This document shows, piece after piece, positions 35,117 to 42,723 of a DNA stretch of 64,000 nucleotides. The DNA comes from Flavobacterium phragmitis. GTDB lineage: Bacteria; Bacteroidota; Bacteroidia; Flavobacteriales; Flavobacteriaceae. A program made the translations under genes and the position numbers. Under the pieces are notes generated by a model. The model saw only the letters and a program-made list of their open reading frames with translations. It searched no databases and had not been told where the DNA came from. The stretch lies in NCBI RefSeq assembly GCF_900112575.1, contig NZ_FOMH01000010.1, positions 90,164 to 154,163 on the forward strand, read 5' to 3'. Within the stretch, counting starts at the first letter, position 1, and each line of letters begins with the position of its first letter.

Positions 35117-35150
35117 AGTCCAAATTGTTCAGCATTTTGGACTTTTTTTA
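35117..35150 (+). terminator. Rho-independent terminator after the DUF3276 gene
   Basis: An 8-bp stem (AGTCCAAA / TTTGGACT) with an 11-nt loop, followed by seven T. Behind it, up to the next gene, is low-complexity sequence with GTTATAGGTTAAAAGTT-type words. Confidence 0.8.
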
Positions 35151-35260
35151 TATATTTAGTTTTCTTAAAAGTTAGATGTTATAGGTTAAAAGTTAAACGT
35201 TATATCGTTGTTCTTTTGCCAACCCATAACTCTTAACAAATAACTCTCAACTTCAATTAA

Positions 35261-36085
35261 ATGAAAAAATTAATCATTCTTTTAAGTTTCTTCTTCTTTG
35301 CAATTTCTCTTTCTGCACAGAATATAGAATATGAAACGAAAAACAACATTCAATATTATAGTGCGTCTGTAAATAAATCAGATATGTACATCAACGAAAG
35401 ATGTGTACTCGATATTTATTACCCTAAAAACAAAAAGGATTTCGCAACCATTATTTGGTTTCACGGCGGTGGATTGACTGGTGGCAACAAAGAAATTCCT
35501 GAAGCTTTAAAAAATAAAGGTTTTGCTATTATTGGTGTAAACTACAGATTATCTCCAAAAGCAAAAGCCGCAAAAGCAATTGAAGACGCAGCCGCAGCAG
35601 TTGCCTGGGCTTTTAACAATATTGCAAGCTATGGCGGCGACAAATCTTCTATTTTTGTTTCTGGACATTCTGCAGGAGGATATTTAGCCATGATGATAGG
35701 TTTGGATAAAAAATGGCTTCAAAAAGAAAATATCGATGCCAATCAAATTGCGGGACTTATTCCGTTTAGCGGACAATGCATTACGCATTTTGAAATTCGA
35801 AGAGAAAACGGAATTCCAGAAAAACAGCCTACAATTGATGCTTTTGCTCCTTTATTCCATGTTCGCGGCGATGCTCCACCTTTGTTATTAATCACTGGAG
35901 ATCGTGAATTAGAAATGCTGGGACGTTATGAAGAAAACGCTTACATGGCAAGAATGATGAAACTGAACGGACATAAAGAAACCAAACTTTACGAATTGGA
36001 TGGTTACGGACATGGTATGACAGAACCTGCTTTTCCGCTATTAGTAAATGAAGTAAACCGAATTCTGAAAGAACTTAAAAAATAA
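35261..36085 (+). CDS. Secreted alpha/beta hydrolase, esterase/lipase (HGGG) type
   Basis: A 274-residue protein with a signal peptide (LSFFFFAISLSAQ). Oxyanion motif WFHGGGLTGG near 68, GVNYRLSP near 96, nucleophile elbow SGHSAGGYLAMM near 133, and the acid and histidine in LITGDRELE and GYGHGMTEP. It resembles carboxylesterases/BD-FAE-type enzymes. It probably cleaves ester bonds outside the cytoplasm. The RBBP9-type hydrolase follows 23 bp later and is likely cotranscribed. Confidence 0.82.
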   Translation: MKKLIILLSFFFFAISLSAQNIEYETKNNIQYYSASVNKSDMYINERCVLDIYYPKNKKDFATIIWFHGGGLTGGNKEIPEALKNKGFAIIGVNYRLSPKAKAAKAIEDAAAAVAWAFNNIASYGGDKSSIFVSGHSAGGYLAMMIGLDKKWLQKENIDANQIAGLIPFSGQCITHFEIRRENGIPEKQPTIDAFAPLFHVRGDAPPLLLITGDRELEMLGRYEENAYMARMMKLNGHKETKLYELDGYGHGMTEPAFPLLVNEVNRILKELKK

Positions 36086-36108
36086 TCACTAAATAAAATT
36101 CCACGGCA

Positions 36109-36654
36109 ATGGAGACACAACTTTTAATTATACCAGGACTTGGCGATTCTGGAGAAAAACACTGGCAGACCTTTTGGCATCAGAAATTCGAAAACTCAAT
36201 TCGCGTTGTACAAGACAATTGGGACGAGCCTATTCTAGAAGAATGGCTTGCACGCTTAAACGAGAACATTTTAAAACTAGACCAACCAACCATTCTAGTA
36301 GCGCATAGTCTGGCTGTTTCATTGGTTTTACATTGGGCAGAAAAATATAATAATCCGAATATTATTGGCGCTTTTTTGGTTGCTCCCGCAGATGTAGACT
36401 CACCTCAACACACACCGGAATGTACAAGAAACTTCGCTCCGATTCCACTTTATAAATTACCTTTTCCGTCTGTAGTTGTGGCAAGTGAAAATGATCCTTA
36501 TGCTTCTTTCGAAAGAAAAAAATACTTTGCAGAACAATGGGGAAGTGATTTCGTTAATATCGGTCAGCAAGGACACATCAACTCTGATTCTGATTTAAAA
36601 TATTGGGAAGAAGGACAGGAGATTTTACAGAAATTAATTGAGAAGATTTCTTAG
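36109..36654 (+). CDS. RBBP9/YdeN-family alpha/beta hydrolase
   Basis: A 181-residue cytoplasmic protein of the small serine hydrolase group. LLIIPGLGDSGEKHWQTFW at the N-terminus, ILVAHSLAVSLVLHW near 62 with nucleophile serine, LVAPADVDSP, VVVASENDPYASFE near 125 with the acid, and GHINSDS near 148 with the histidine identify the family. The physiological substrate is unknown. The TAG stop is the first triplet of a palindromic repeat. Confidence 0.85.
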   Translation: METQLLIIPGLGDSGEKHWQTFWHQKFENSIRVVQDNWDEPILEEWLARLNENILKLDQPTILVAHSLAVSLVLHWAEKYNNPNIIGAFLVAPADVDSPQHTPECTRNFAPIPLYKLPFPSVVVASENDPYASFERKKYFAEQWGSDFVNIGQQGHINSDSDLKYWEEGQEILQKLIEKIS

Positions 36655-36735
36655 TATTCAGTCGCAGTCTCAGTGTTCAGTCTCAGTGTTCAGTCTCAGT
36701 TGAAAACTGTAAACCGAGACTGCGACTGAACACTA
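36652..36735. repeat. CAGTCTCAGT-type inverted repeat, copy 2, carrying both flanking stop codons
   Basis: Arms of 23 bp at 36652-36674 and 36713-36735 match in 21 positions; each starts, read inward, TAGTRTTCAGTCGCAGTCTC. The TAG at the left end is the stop of the RBBP9-type gene and the TAG at the right end, on the other strand, is the stop of csaA. Between the arms TCAGTCTCAGTGT is repeated. It probably acts as a shared terminator for the convergent pair. Confidence 0.85.
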
Positions 36736-37068
36736 ACCTATGCGCAATCCATTTGGTATTTTAAAATCCGGAGCTAATAAAATTACATCTCCTTCCTCTC
36801 CTACTGCGCCTAAAACAAGACATTCACTCATAAATTTTCCGATTTGTTTTCTAGGAAAATTGACAACCGCCACAATTTGTCTATTGATTAAATCTTCTTT
36901 TTGATATCGTTTTGTAATTTGTGCCGATGACTTTCGAATTCCGATTTCTGAACCAAAATCTATTGTTAATTGATAGGCTGGCTTTCTAGCCTCAGGAAAA
37001 TCATTGACTTCTAAAATAGTTCCCACGCGCATGTCTGTGCGCTCAAATTCGTTCCAGGTTAAATCCAT
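36733..37068 (-). CDS. csaA: tRNA-binding-domain protein, CsaA family
   Basis: A 111-residue protein made of a single tRNA-binding OB domain. FERTDMRVGTILEVNDFPEARKPAYQL at the start, IGIRKSSAQI, VVNFPRKQIGKFMSECLVLGA and ILLAPDFKIPNGLRIG at the end are the family signature, also found at the C-terminus of methionyl-tRNA synthetase. CsaA has been described as a chaperone linked to secretion; the role here is inferred from family only. Confidence 0.92.
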   Translation of the reverse strand: MDLTWNEFERTDMRVGTILEVNDFPEARKPAYQLTIDFGSEIGIRKSSAQITKRYQKEDLINRQIVAVVNFPRKQIGKFMSECLVLGAVGEEGDVILLAPDFKIPNGLRIG

Positions 37069-37198
37069 TTTTATAATTCTGTTAGATTTACAAACCTATT
37101 AATTTTGTAATGATCTGGATTAATTCTATAATCTTTTTTTTGCATTCAACTCTAATTTTACAGAATATGGAGAAAAACTAACATTAAAAAGATAGAAA

Positions 37199-38092
37199 AT
37201 GGAAAATAGCTTGATGAATGCCAATCCTTCTTTTAGAGATTACGAATTTGATGTAAAACAACACAATACAGATAAATATATAGAAACTGCCCAAAATGTT
37301 CGTCTTTATGTTAGAGATTATGGCAAAGGAAAACCCGTGATTTTAATTCACGGCTGGCCTTTATCTAATGAAATGTGGGAATATCAAATTGAGTTTTTAG
37401 TCCAGAATAACTATAGAGTTATTGCTTACGACAGAAGAGGTTTTGGAAAATCGTCTCAACCTTGGGATGGATATGACTTTGACACTCTTACAGACGATTT
37501 AAGTGAAATTATTGAACAGCTTCAATTAGAAGAAGCCACTTTGGTTGGTTTTTCAATGGGTGGCGGCGAAGTGGTTCGTTACTTCAGCAGACATCATGGA
37601 AAAGGTATCGCAAAAGCTGCTTTAATTTCATCAATTATTCCATTTCTATTAAAAACAGAAGACAATCCAGATGGAAGACCAGCAGAAAAAAGCGAAAATA
37701 CAGCTACATCCATAAAAGAAGACAGAATTGGATTTTTGGACAATTTTGGCAAAATATTTTTTGGTGTAAACATCATCAATAAGCCTGTAAGCAACCCTCT
37801 ATTAGAATATTATAGAAATTTATGCTCTGCAGCTTCACCTAGAGCAACATTACAATGCGCAGCCTCTCTAAACACAACTGATTTTAGAGACGAGTTGAGT
37901 TCTATAAATGTTCCAACTTTAATCATTCACGGAGATGACGACAAAGTAGTTTCAATGGATTTAACTTCAAAAAAAGCAGCTGAGGGGATCAGAAACAACA
38001 ATTTCATTGTTTATGAAGGTGCTCCGCATGGTTTATTTTATACGGATAGAGAAAAATTAAACGAGGATTTATTACAATTTTTAAATTCTTAG
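37199..38092 (+). CDS. Alpha/beta hydrolase, non-heme chloroperoxidase-like
   Basis: A 297-residue protein. Motifs: VILIHGWPLSNEMWEYQ near 50, YDRRGFGKSSQPW near 80, LVGFSMGGGEVVRYFSRH near 120 (nucleophile serine), LIIHGDDDKVV near 240 and GAPHGLFYTDREKLNEDLL near 275. This is the pattern of the cofactor-free haloperoxidase/esterase group. Such enzymes are esterases that may make peracids in vitro. It has no signal peptide. Monocistronic, with its own terminator. Confidence 0.85.
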   Translation: MENSLMNANPSFRDYEFDVKQHNTDKYIETAQNVRLYVRDYGKGKPVILIHGWPLSNEMWEYQIEFLVQNNYRVIAYDRRGFGKSSQPWDGYDFDTLTDDLSEIIEQLQLEEATLVGFSMGGGEVVRYFSRHHGKGIAKAALISSIIPFLLKTEDNPDGRPAEKSENTATSIKEDRIGFLDNFGKIFFGVNIINKPVSNPLLEYYRNLCSAASPRATLQCAASLNTTDFRDELSSINVPTLIIHGDDDKVVSMDLTSKKAAEGIRNNNFIVYEGAPHGLFYTDREKLNEDLLQFLNS

Positions 38093-38105
38093 AAAATAAA
38101 GAAAA

Positions 38106-38157
38106 GTATCCAAAGAGCAAGCTCGAAAAGCTAACTGCTTCTTTGGGTATTTTTTTA
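38106..38157 (+). terminator. Rho-independent terminator after the haloperoxidase-like gene
   Basis: The left arm GTATCCAAAGAGCAAGC pairs with GCTAACTGCTTCTTTGGGTAT, with a small bulge, and seven T follow. Confidence 0.75.
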
Positions 38158-38219
38158 TTCTTGTGCGCTTTTATTTACAGATTTTTAAAGCTATTTTTGA
38201 AAATCAAATTCAAAATAAA

Positions 38220-38774
38220 ATGGCACGTACAGAATCGACAATGCTTCCTTTAGGCACAATTGCTCCCGATTTTTATTTAAAAGATACCAATTCCAACGAT
38301 ACTTTCTCATTTGAAGATTTGAAAGGATCTAAAGGAACTTTGGTACTATTTATCTGCAATCATTGTCCGTTTGTACATCATGTTATTCAGGAAGTTGTTA
38401 TGATTGCCAATGATTATCGGGTTATGGGAATTGGAGTAATTGCTATTTCGAGCAACGATGTTGTAAAATATCCACAGGATTCTCCAGAATTAATGACCGA
38501 ATTTGCGTTGGAGAACAGAATCGATTTCCCGTATCTGTACGACGAAAGTCAGGAAACGGCAAAAGCTTATCAGGCAGCGTGCACTCCGGACTTTTATTTG
38601 TTTGATAATCAAAACCGTCTATTTTATCGCGGACAGTTGGACGACTCGAGACCTGGGAACGGAATTCCTCTTAGCGGAAGCGATTTAAGAGGCGCTATAG
38701 ATGCCTTAATTTACAACAGAAGTTTAAAAGAACCGCAAAAACCAAGTTTAGGCTGTGGCATAAAATGGAAGTAA
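38220..38774 (+). CDS. Thioredoxin-fold / AhpC-TSA-like redoxin
   Basis: A 184-residue protein. PLGTIAPDFYLKDTNSNDTFSFEDLKG leads into LVLFICNHCPFVHHV, whose CNHC is a CxxC redox site near residue 52. VIAISSNDVVKYPQDSPE, FPYLYDESQETAKAY and ACTPDFYLFD complete the thioredoxin-like fold. It probably reduces disulfides or peroxides in the cytoplasm. I use the ATG at 38220 because it gives the family N-terminus and the upstream codons look non-coding. Confidence 0.87.
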   Translation: MARTESTMLPLGTIAPDFYLKDTNSNDTFSFEDLKGSKGTLVLFICNHCPFVHHVIQEVVMIANDYRVMGIGVIAISSNDVVKYPQDSPELMTEFALENRIDFPYLYDESQETAKAYQAACTPDFYLFDNQNRLFYRGQLDDSRPGNGIPLSGSDLRGAIDALIYNRSLKEPQKPSLGCGIKWK

Positions 38775-38801
38775 ATACGCACTAAATCCAAAAAGATTCT
38801 C

Positions 38802-38809
38802 TATCTTTG
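38802..38809 (+). promoter_or_regulatory. -7 element TATCTTTG before a tiny ORF
   Basis: A perfect TAnnTTTG match 21 bp before the ATG at 38831 and about 350 bp before the GreA-like gene. It implies that the 38.8-39.1 kb region is transcribed from here. Confidence 0.5.
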
Positions 38810-38830
38810 CAAATCAATTTAATCATCCTT

Positions 38831-38932
38831 ATGGGAAATAAAATACCATTTACAGCCTCTAGAAAGTCGTTTTGTTTTGCAAAACCGCTTGATGCTGTAA
38901 TTATTTCACATAATAAGGCCTTTATTAATTAG
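38831..38932 (+). CDS. Possible 33-residue peptide or leader ORF
   Basis: ATG to TAG, 33 codons. The peptide begins MGNKIPFTASRKSF and ends SHNKAFIN; I recognise no family. It follows a good -7 promoter element at a normal distance, and the second half overlaps the left arms of nested stems, which is typical for a leader peptide but also for a non-coding RNA that happens to have an open frame. Not certain to be translated. Confidence 0.35.
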   Translation: MGNKIPFTASRKSFCFAKPLDAVIISHNKAFIN

Positions 38933-38984
38933 GCCTCCGTCTACTTCAATTTTCTTCTTTTTTGACGGAGGATTTACATCAAGC
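38887..38984 (+). ncRNA. Structured RNA candidate with two nested stems
   Basis: The outer stem GCTTGATG (38887-38894) pairs with CATCAAGC (38977-38984); the inner stem CCTCCGTC (38934-38941) pairs with GACGGAGG (38964-38971). Both are perfect 8-bp helices and are properly nested. The inner loop is pyrimidine-rich. There is no T-run after it, so it is not a standard terminator. It could be a 5' regulatory leader of the GreA-like gene or a separate small RNA. Confidence 0.4.
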
Positions 38985-39059
38985 TTAAACATTTCTTTAT
39001 TTGACAAAATCAATTTTGGTCAGATATTTTTTTGTTTTTTTCCAATTTAAGCATTTTTT

Positions 39060-39086
39060 ATTATTGTCTTTTTTAAAGACAATAAT
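39060..39086. promoter_or_regulatory. Perfect 12-bp hairpin or operator upstream of the GreA-like gene
   Basis: ATTATTGTCTTT and AAAGACAATAAT flank a TTT loop, 70 bp before the ATG. It is A+T-rich without a following T-run, so an operator or RNA stem is as likely as a terminator. Confidence 0.45.
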
Positions 39087-39156
39087 GTATTTGTTTATAA
39101 ATCCTAATAAGAAGAAAAAATTATTTAAATAGTATAACAATAAATTCAATATAGAT

Positions 39157-39552
39157 ATGAAACCAACACCCACATTCTGTAAATCAGATTATCAATTTTT
39201 AAGAGAATTGATTTTAAAAAGCAAAAATTCAACAAATACTAAAGAAGCTAATCAGCTTTCGCAGGAATTAGACCGCGCTATAATCAGTAAAGAAAGCGAA
39301 TTGGACAGTTCTGTAATCCGAATCAATTCTATAGTAACAATTGAAGATGTAAAAGCGAACAAACAAATGAAAATTCAAATTGTTTTGCCTTCTTCTGCTG
39401 ACATCAAACAATCTAAAATTTCAATTCTAGCACCTCTTAGCGTGGCTATTATTGGTTTTAAGGAAAACGACGAAGTAGATTGGGAACTGCCGGCTGGAAT
39501 AAAGACTTTAAAAGTAATAGCTGTAGACAATTCGGCTGTTTCGCATTCCTAA
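39157..39552 (+). CDS. GreA/GreB C-terminal-domain (Rnk-like) protein
   Basis: A 131-residue protein. A short N-terminal helical region (YQFLRELILKSKNSTNTKEANQLSQELDRA) is followed by a GreA/GreB C-terminal FKBP-like domain (SVIRINSIVTIEDV, ISILAPLSVAIIGFKENDEVDWELPAGIKTLKV). Like Rnk, it lacks the long coiled coil of true Gre factors, so it may bind RNA polymerase without transcript cleavage. It is monocistronic, with a long leader that holds the unexplained structured region. Confidence 0.85.
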   Translation: MKPTPTFCKSDYQFLRELILKSKNSTNTKEANQLSQELDRAIISKESELDSSVIRINSIVTIEDVKANKQMKIQIVLPSSADIKQSKISILAPLSVAIIGFKENDEVDWELPAGIKTLKVIAVDNSAVSHS

Positions 39553-39558
39553 CTTTTT

Positions 39559-39590
39559 AAACACCTCATTTTTTGACGGTGTTTTTTTTA
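39559..39590 (+). terminator. Terminator after the GreA-like gene
   Basis: A 7-bp stem (AAACACC / GGTGTTT) with a 12-nt loop, followed by T residues. Confidence 0.7.
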
Positions 39591-39605
39591 TATCTATTTG
39601 AAAAT

Positions 39606-39634
39606 AAAAAACTGTTCAATCGAACAGTTTTTTT
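39606..39634. terminator. Bidirectional terminator between convergent genes
   Basis: AAAAAACTGTTC and GAACAGTTTTTT flank an AATC loop. The T-run on one side and A-run on the other allow termination in both directions, after the GreA-like gene and after the cytochrome gene. Confidence 0.85.
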
Positions 39635-39655
39635 ATGCTTTTTTCTAATTACAAA

Positions 39656-39955
39656 CTATAATTGTGAATGAATGTAATCTGTAACAGACGCAAGCTGAGT
39701 TTCGTCTAATTTCGCTTTTTTTCCCATTCTTACCAAAATCGGAGCCCATTCTTCTTTTGTAAATTTCTTCGGATCGTACAATTTGTGGCATTTTGCACAA
39801 TTGTTCTCGTACATGTTTTTACCCGCTTCTAATTCAGGAGTCAATGCAACTGTTTTTGCAGATTCAGCAGTTGTCGAAGCAACGGCAACCGTTTTTTGAG
39901 ATCCGCAAGCAACCATAAATAATGCAAGTCCTGCAAGGATTAAAATATTTTTCAT
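39656..39955 (-). CDS. Small cytochrome c lipoprotein
   Basis: A 99-residue protein with a lipoprotein signal (LALFMVACGS). A single class I heme site CAKCH near residue 56 follows GKNMYENN, and the distal methionine is probably in LVRMGKKAKLDE. A low-complexity Ala/Thr/Val linker separates the anchor from the heme domain. It should carry electrons at the periplasmic side of a membrane. It is 92 bp downstream of the immunophilin gene, with a terminator between them. Confidence 0.88.
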   Translation of the reverse strand: MKNILILAGLALFMVACGSQKTVAVASTTAESAKTVALTPELEAGKNMYENNCAKCHKLYDPKKFTKEEWAPILVRMGKKAKLDETQLASVTDYIHSQL

Positions 39956-39977
39956 CAGCTTTCTTTTTATAGTAAAT

Positions 39978-40012
39978 ATAAAAAAATCCCATACACCGTG
40001 GCATATGGGATT
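39978..40012 (-). terminator. Terminator of the immunophilin gene (minus strand)
   Basis: Read on the minus strand: AATCCCATA, a loop, TATGGGATT-type complement with minor loop asymmetry, then seven T. Confidence 0.75.
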
Positions 40013-40047
40013 GCTATTTAAAACAATACTAAATTGCTTTTAAATTC

Positions 40048-40980
40048 TTATTTTACGTCCATTAATTCAACGTCAAAAATTAAAGTTGCGTTTGGTGGAA
40101 TTACCCCTCCTGCACCAGATGGTCCGTAAGCTAAATCAGATGGAATTACAAAACGAGCTTTGTCTCCAACTTGTAATAAAGCAATACCTTCATCCCATCC
40201 TTCGATAACCTGTCCAATTCCTAATTTAAATTCAATTGGTTTTTTACGAGGATAAGAGGAATCAAAAACTTTTCCGTTTTCTAAAGATCCTTCATAGTGA
40301 ACAGAAACAGTTTTTCCAGCTTCTGCTTTTTTCCCATCTCCTTTTTGGATCATTTTATAACGTAACCCACTTTCTGTTTTATCAAAACCAGCAGCTAATT
40401 GTTCCATTTTTGCTTCAGATTCTGCTTTTAAAGCCGCTTCTCTTTTTAGACGAGCACCTTTTAAACCAATAAAAGCTTCAATAGCGTTCCATTTTTGAGC
40501 TTCTTCACCAACTCTAATAATTTCCAAAGTCTCTAATGCATCACCTTGAGCAACAGCATCAACAACTTCTTGTCCTTCAATAACATGTCCAAAAACGGTG
40601 TGTTTTCCATCTAACCAAGGAGTTGGTACGTGAGTGATGAAGAATTGTGAACCATTACTTCCTGGCCCTGAATTTGCCATAGACAAAACTCCTGGACGAT
40701 CGTGTTTTAAACTTGGTACAAACTCGTCATCGAATTTATATCCTGGATCTCCAGTTCCAGTTCCTTTAGGACATCCACCTTGAATCATGAAATCAGCAAT
40801 AACTCTGTGGAAATTTAAACCATCATAGAATTTTTGTCCTTGAGGTTTTACTTTATTTTCCATATTCCCTTCTGCAAGAGCCACAAAGTTTCCTACAGTT
40901 CCAGGCGTTAAATCGTGTGTTAATTTTACTAAAATCGAACCTTTGCTAGTATTGAATTTAGCGTATATTCCGTTTTCCAT
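40048..40980 (-). CDS. Cyclophilin-FKBP fusion peptidyl-prolyl isomerase (dual-family immunophilin)
   Basis: A 310-residue cytoplasmic protein with two different isomerase folds. Residues 1-165 are a cyclophilin: FYDGLNFHRVIADFMIQGG, then SMANSGPGSNGSQFFITH and LDGKHTVFGHVIEG. A charged helical linker (about 165-200) leads to an FKBP domain (about 205-310): VSVHYEGSLENGKVFDSS, IEGWDEGIALLQVGDKARFVIPSDLAYG and GVIPPNATLIFDVEL. The cyclophilin-first arrangement is the CFBP type known from some Bacteroidota and spirochaetes. It should speed proline isomerisation in protein folding. Confidence 0.93.
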   Translation of the reverse strand: MENGIYAKFNTSKGSILVKLTHDLTPGTVGNFVALAEGNMENKVKPQGQKFYDGLNFHRVIADFMIQGGCPKGTGTGDPGYKFDDEFVPSLKHDRPGVLSMANSGPGSNGSQFFITHVPTPWLDGKHTVFGHVIEGQEVVDAVAQGDALETLEIIRVGEEAQKWNAIEAFIGLKGARLKREAALKAESEAKMEQLAAGFDKTESGLRYKMIQKGDGKKAEAGKTVSVHYEGSLENGKVFDSSYPRKKPIEFKLGIGQVIEGWDEGIALLQVGDKARFVIPSDLAYGPSGAGGVIPPNATLIFDVELMDVK

Positions 40981-41022
40981 TGTTGTTATTTTTTAATTGA
41001 ACGCAAATTTACAATTAATTTC

Positions 41023-42207
41023 TTAATCCATTTGCGCTTTCTCTCTTTTAGATTTTGATTTATAAGTTAGTCCGTAAACCGTTAATGATAATAAAGATAA
41101 GACCATACAGCCCACCGTTACAGCGTGCCATCCGCCTAATTTCCACAACAATAATCCATAAGCAGATCCCGCAGCAGTCCCTAAAAAAGTAAGTGACATA
41201 AATACCGTATTTAGCCTGTTCCTAGCTTCAGGCAATAAGGAATAAACACGTGTCTGATTGGAAATATGAACGCCTTGAATACCAATATCAATAAATACAA
41301 TTCCGATTGCCACTCCAATTACACTTTCAATTGAAAAGTAAAAAATCAAGAAGCTTATCAGAATCAATAAAATACCATAACCCACTGCAATTCTTGAATT
41401 TCCTTTGTCTCCAAGTTTTCCAACCAAAGGTGCGGCCAAAGCTCCTGAAGCGCCTACAATTCCGAACAAACCAATTGTAGCACTATTGAAATTAAACGGT
41501 TCTCCAGAAAGCAACAAAACCATTGTAGTCCAGAATGCTCCAAACTGAGCAAAACTGAAAACATTGATTGCCGTTGCTTCTCGTAAAACCGGCTGTGTTT
41601 TTATAAGAGTAAATAATGATCTGATTAACTGTCCGTAAGTCCCTTGAAACTGAGGTTTGTTAACCGGAAATTTGCTTTGAATCACAAAAAAGATCAAAAG
41701 ACAGATTCCTGCAGCAATAAAGAACATCGATCTCCAGCCTAAAACCTGACCGATGAATCCGCTTAAAGTTCGTGAAAGCAGAATTCCAACTAAAAGACCA
41801 CTCATAATGGTTCCAACTACTTTTCCTCGTTGCTCAGGAGCGCTCAGAGAAGCTGCCAATGGCAAAATTAACTGTGGCACAATGGAAGTAATTCCGATTA
41901 ACAATGAAGCAATCTGCAATACCAGAAAACTCTTAGCAGTTGCTGCAACCAATAGCGCTAATACTGTTGCAAAAGTAGTCATGAGGATTTGCCTTTTTCG
42001 TTCTATTTTATCACCAAGCGGTACCATAAAAAACAAACCAATCGCATAACCTGCCTGAGTAAGATAAGTTATGGTTCCGGCATTGGCTTCAGGAATTTTA
42101 AATTCGTTGGCAATTAAAACAATCAAAGGCTGGCAGTAATAAAGATTTGCAACTATAAGTCCAGTGCAAACTGCCATAAAAAGTACATTTGTTTTGGATA
42201 AATTCAT
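41023..42207 (-). CDS. Major facilitator superfamily transporter
   Basis: A 394-residue protein with about 12 membrane helices. FMAVCTGLIVANLYYCQPLI at the start and GYAIGLFFMVPLGDKIERKRQIL between helices 2 and 3 (the MFS signature loop) are those of a drug/sugar exporter group with YygY/YfcJ-like members. LGWRSMFFIAAGICLL is the helix-6 type motif. It is a proton-driven exporter by family; the substrate is unknown. A large inverted repeat lies upstream of its start. Confidence 0.87.
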   Translation of the reverse strand: MNLSKTNVLFMAVCTGLIVANLYYCQPLIVLIANEFKIPEANAGTITYLTQAGYAIGLFFMVPLGDKIERKRQILMTTFATVLALLVAATAKSFLVLQIASLLIGITSIVPQLILPLAASLSAPEQRGKVVGTIMSGLLVGILLSRTLSGFIGQVLGWRSMFFIAAGICLLIFFVIQSKFPVNKPQFQGTYGQLIRSLFTLIKTQPVLREATAINVFSFAQFGAFWTTMVLLLSGEPFNFNSATIGLFGIVGASGALAAPLVGKLGDKGNSRIAVGYGILLILISFLIFYFSIESVIGVAIGIVFIDIGIQGVHISNQTRVYSLLPEARNRLNTVFMSLTFLGTAAGSAYGLLLWKLGGWHAVTVGCMVLSLLSLTVYGLTYKSKSKREKAQMD

Positions 42208-42274
42208 GTTGCAAAAATACCATCTATATTTAACCTAAACCTATAATTTTAAGTTTTTTTTAAATTAAATCCGC

Positions 42275-42372
42275 GTAAATCCGCGTCTTCGCGATAGCGA
42301 ATCTGCGTTATCAGTGTTGTAAATGTGAACGCAGATTTTACGGATTCGCTATCGCGAAGACGCGGATTTTAC
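42275..42372. repeat. 98-bp inverted repeat containing GCGATAGCGAA
   Basis: The outer arms of 29 and 30 bp (42275-42303 and 42343-42372) are identical except for one extra T; they contain CGCGTCTTCGCGATAGCG. An inner pair ATCTGCGTT (42301-42309) / AACGCAGAT (42328-42336) continues the helix. The rise in G+C is striking against the surrounding sequence. The core GCGATAGCGAA recurs at 46581-46591, so it is a dispersed element. It lies between the cupin and MFS genes. Confidence 0.85.
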
Positions 42373-42379
42373 GGACTTT

Positions 42380-42721
42380 TTAATACTGTAAAAAATCTTC
42401 TCGTGCAGGGCTGAAAACATCTGTCAGCATACCTTCTTCAAGACAAACAACTCCATGCACAGCGTGTGGTGGAATATAAAAACTATCACCTTCTTTTAAA
42501 GTTTGTTTCACATCGCTGATGGTAACATCAAATTTTCCGCTTGCTATATACGTAACCTGTGTGTGATAATGTTCGTGTAAAACCCCTATTGCTCCTTTTT
42601 CAAAATGAACATTCACCAGCATTACTCTTTCATCAAAAGCTAAAATTTTACGTTTGATTCCCTCTCCGACTACTTCCCACTCTATTTCGTCTCCTTTTAA
42701 AAACTCTTTACTTGTTTTCAT
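42380..42721 (-). CDS. Cupin-domain protein
   Basis: A 113-residue single-domain cupin. Motif 1 is GVLHEHYHTQVTYIASGKFDVTI near 40-65 with the metal histidines, and motif 2 is GDSFYIPPHAVHGVVCLEEG near 78-97. It is a soluble beta-barrel likely to bind a metal and small molecule, as in the group related to pectin degradation and sugar binding. It starts 2 bp after the archaemetzincin stop, so it is cotranscribed with that gene. Confidence 0.85.
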   Translation of the reverse strand: MKTSKEFLKGDEIEWEVVGEGIKRKILAFDERVMLVNVHFEKGAIGVLHEHYHTQVTYIASGKFDVTISDVKQTLKEGDSFYIPPHAVHGVVCLEEGMLTDVFSPAREDFLQY

Positions 42722-42723
42722 TT

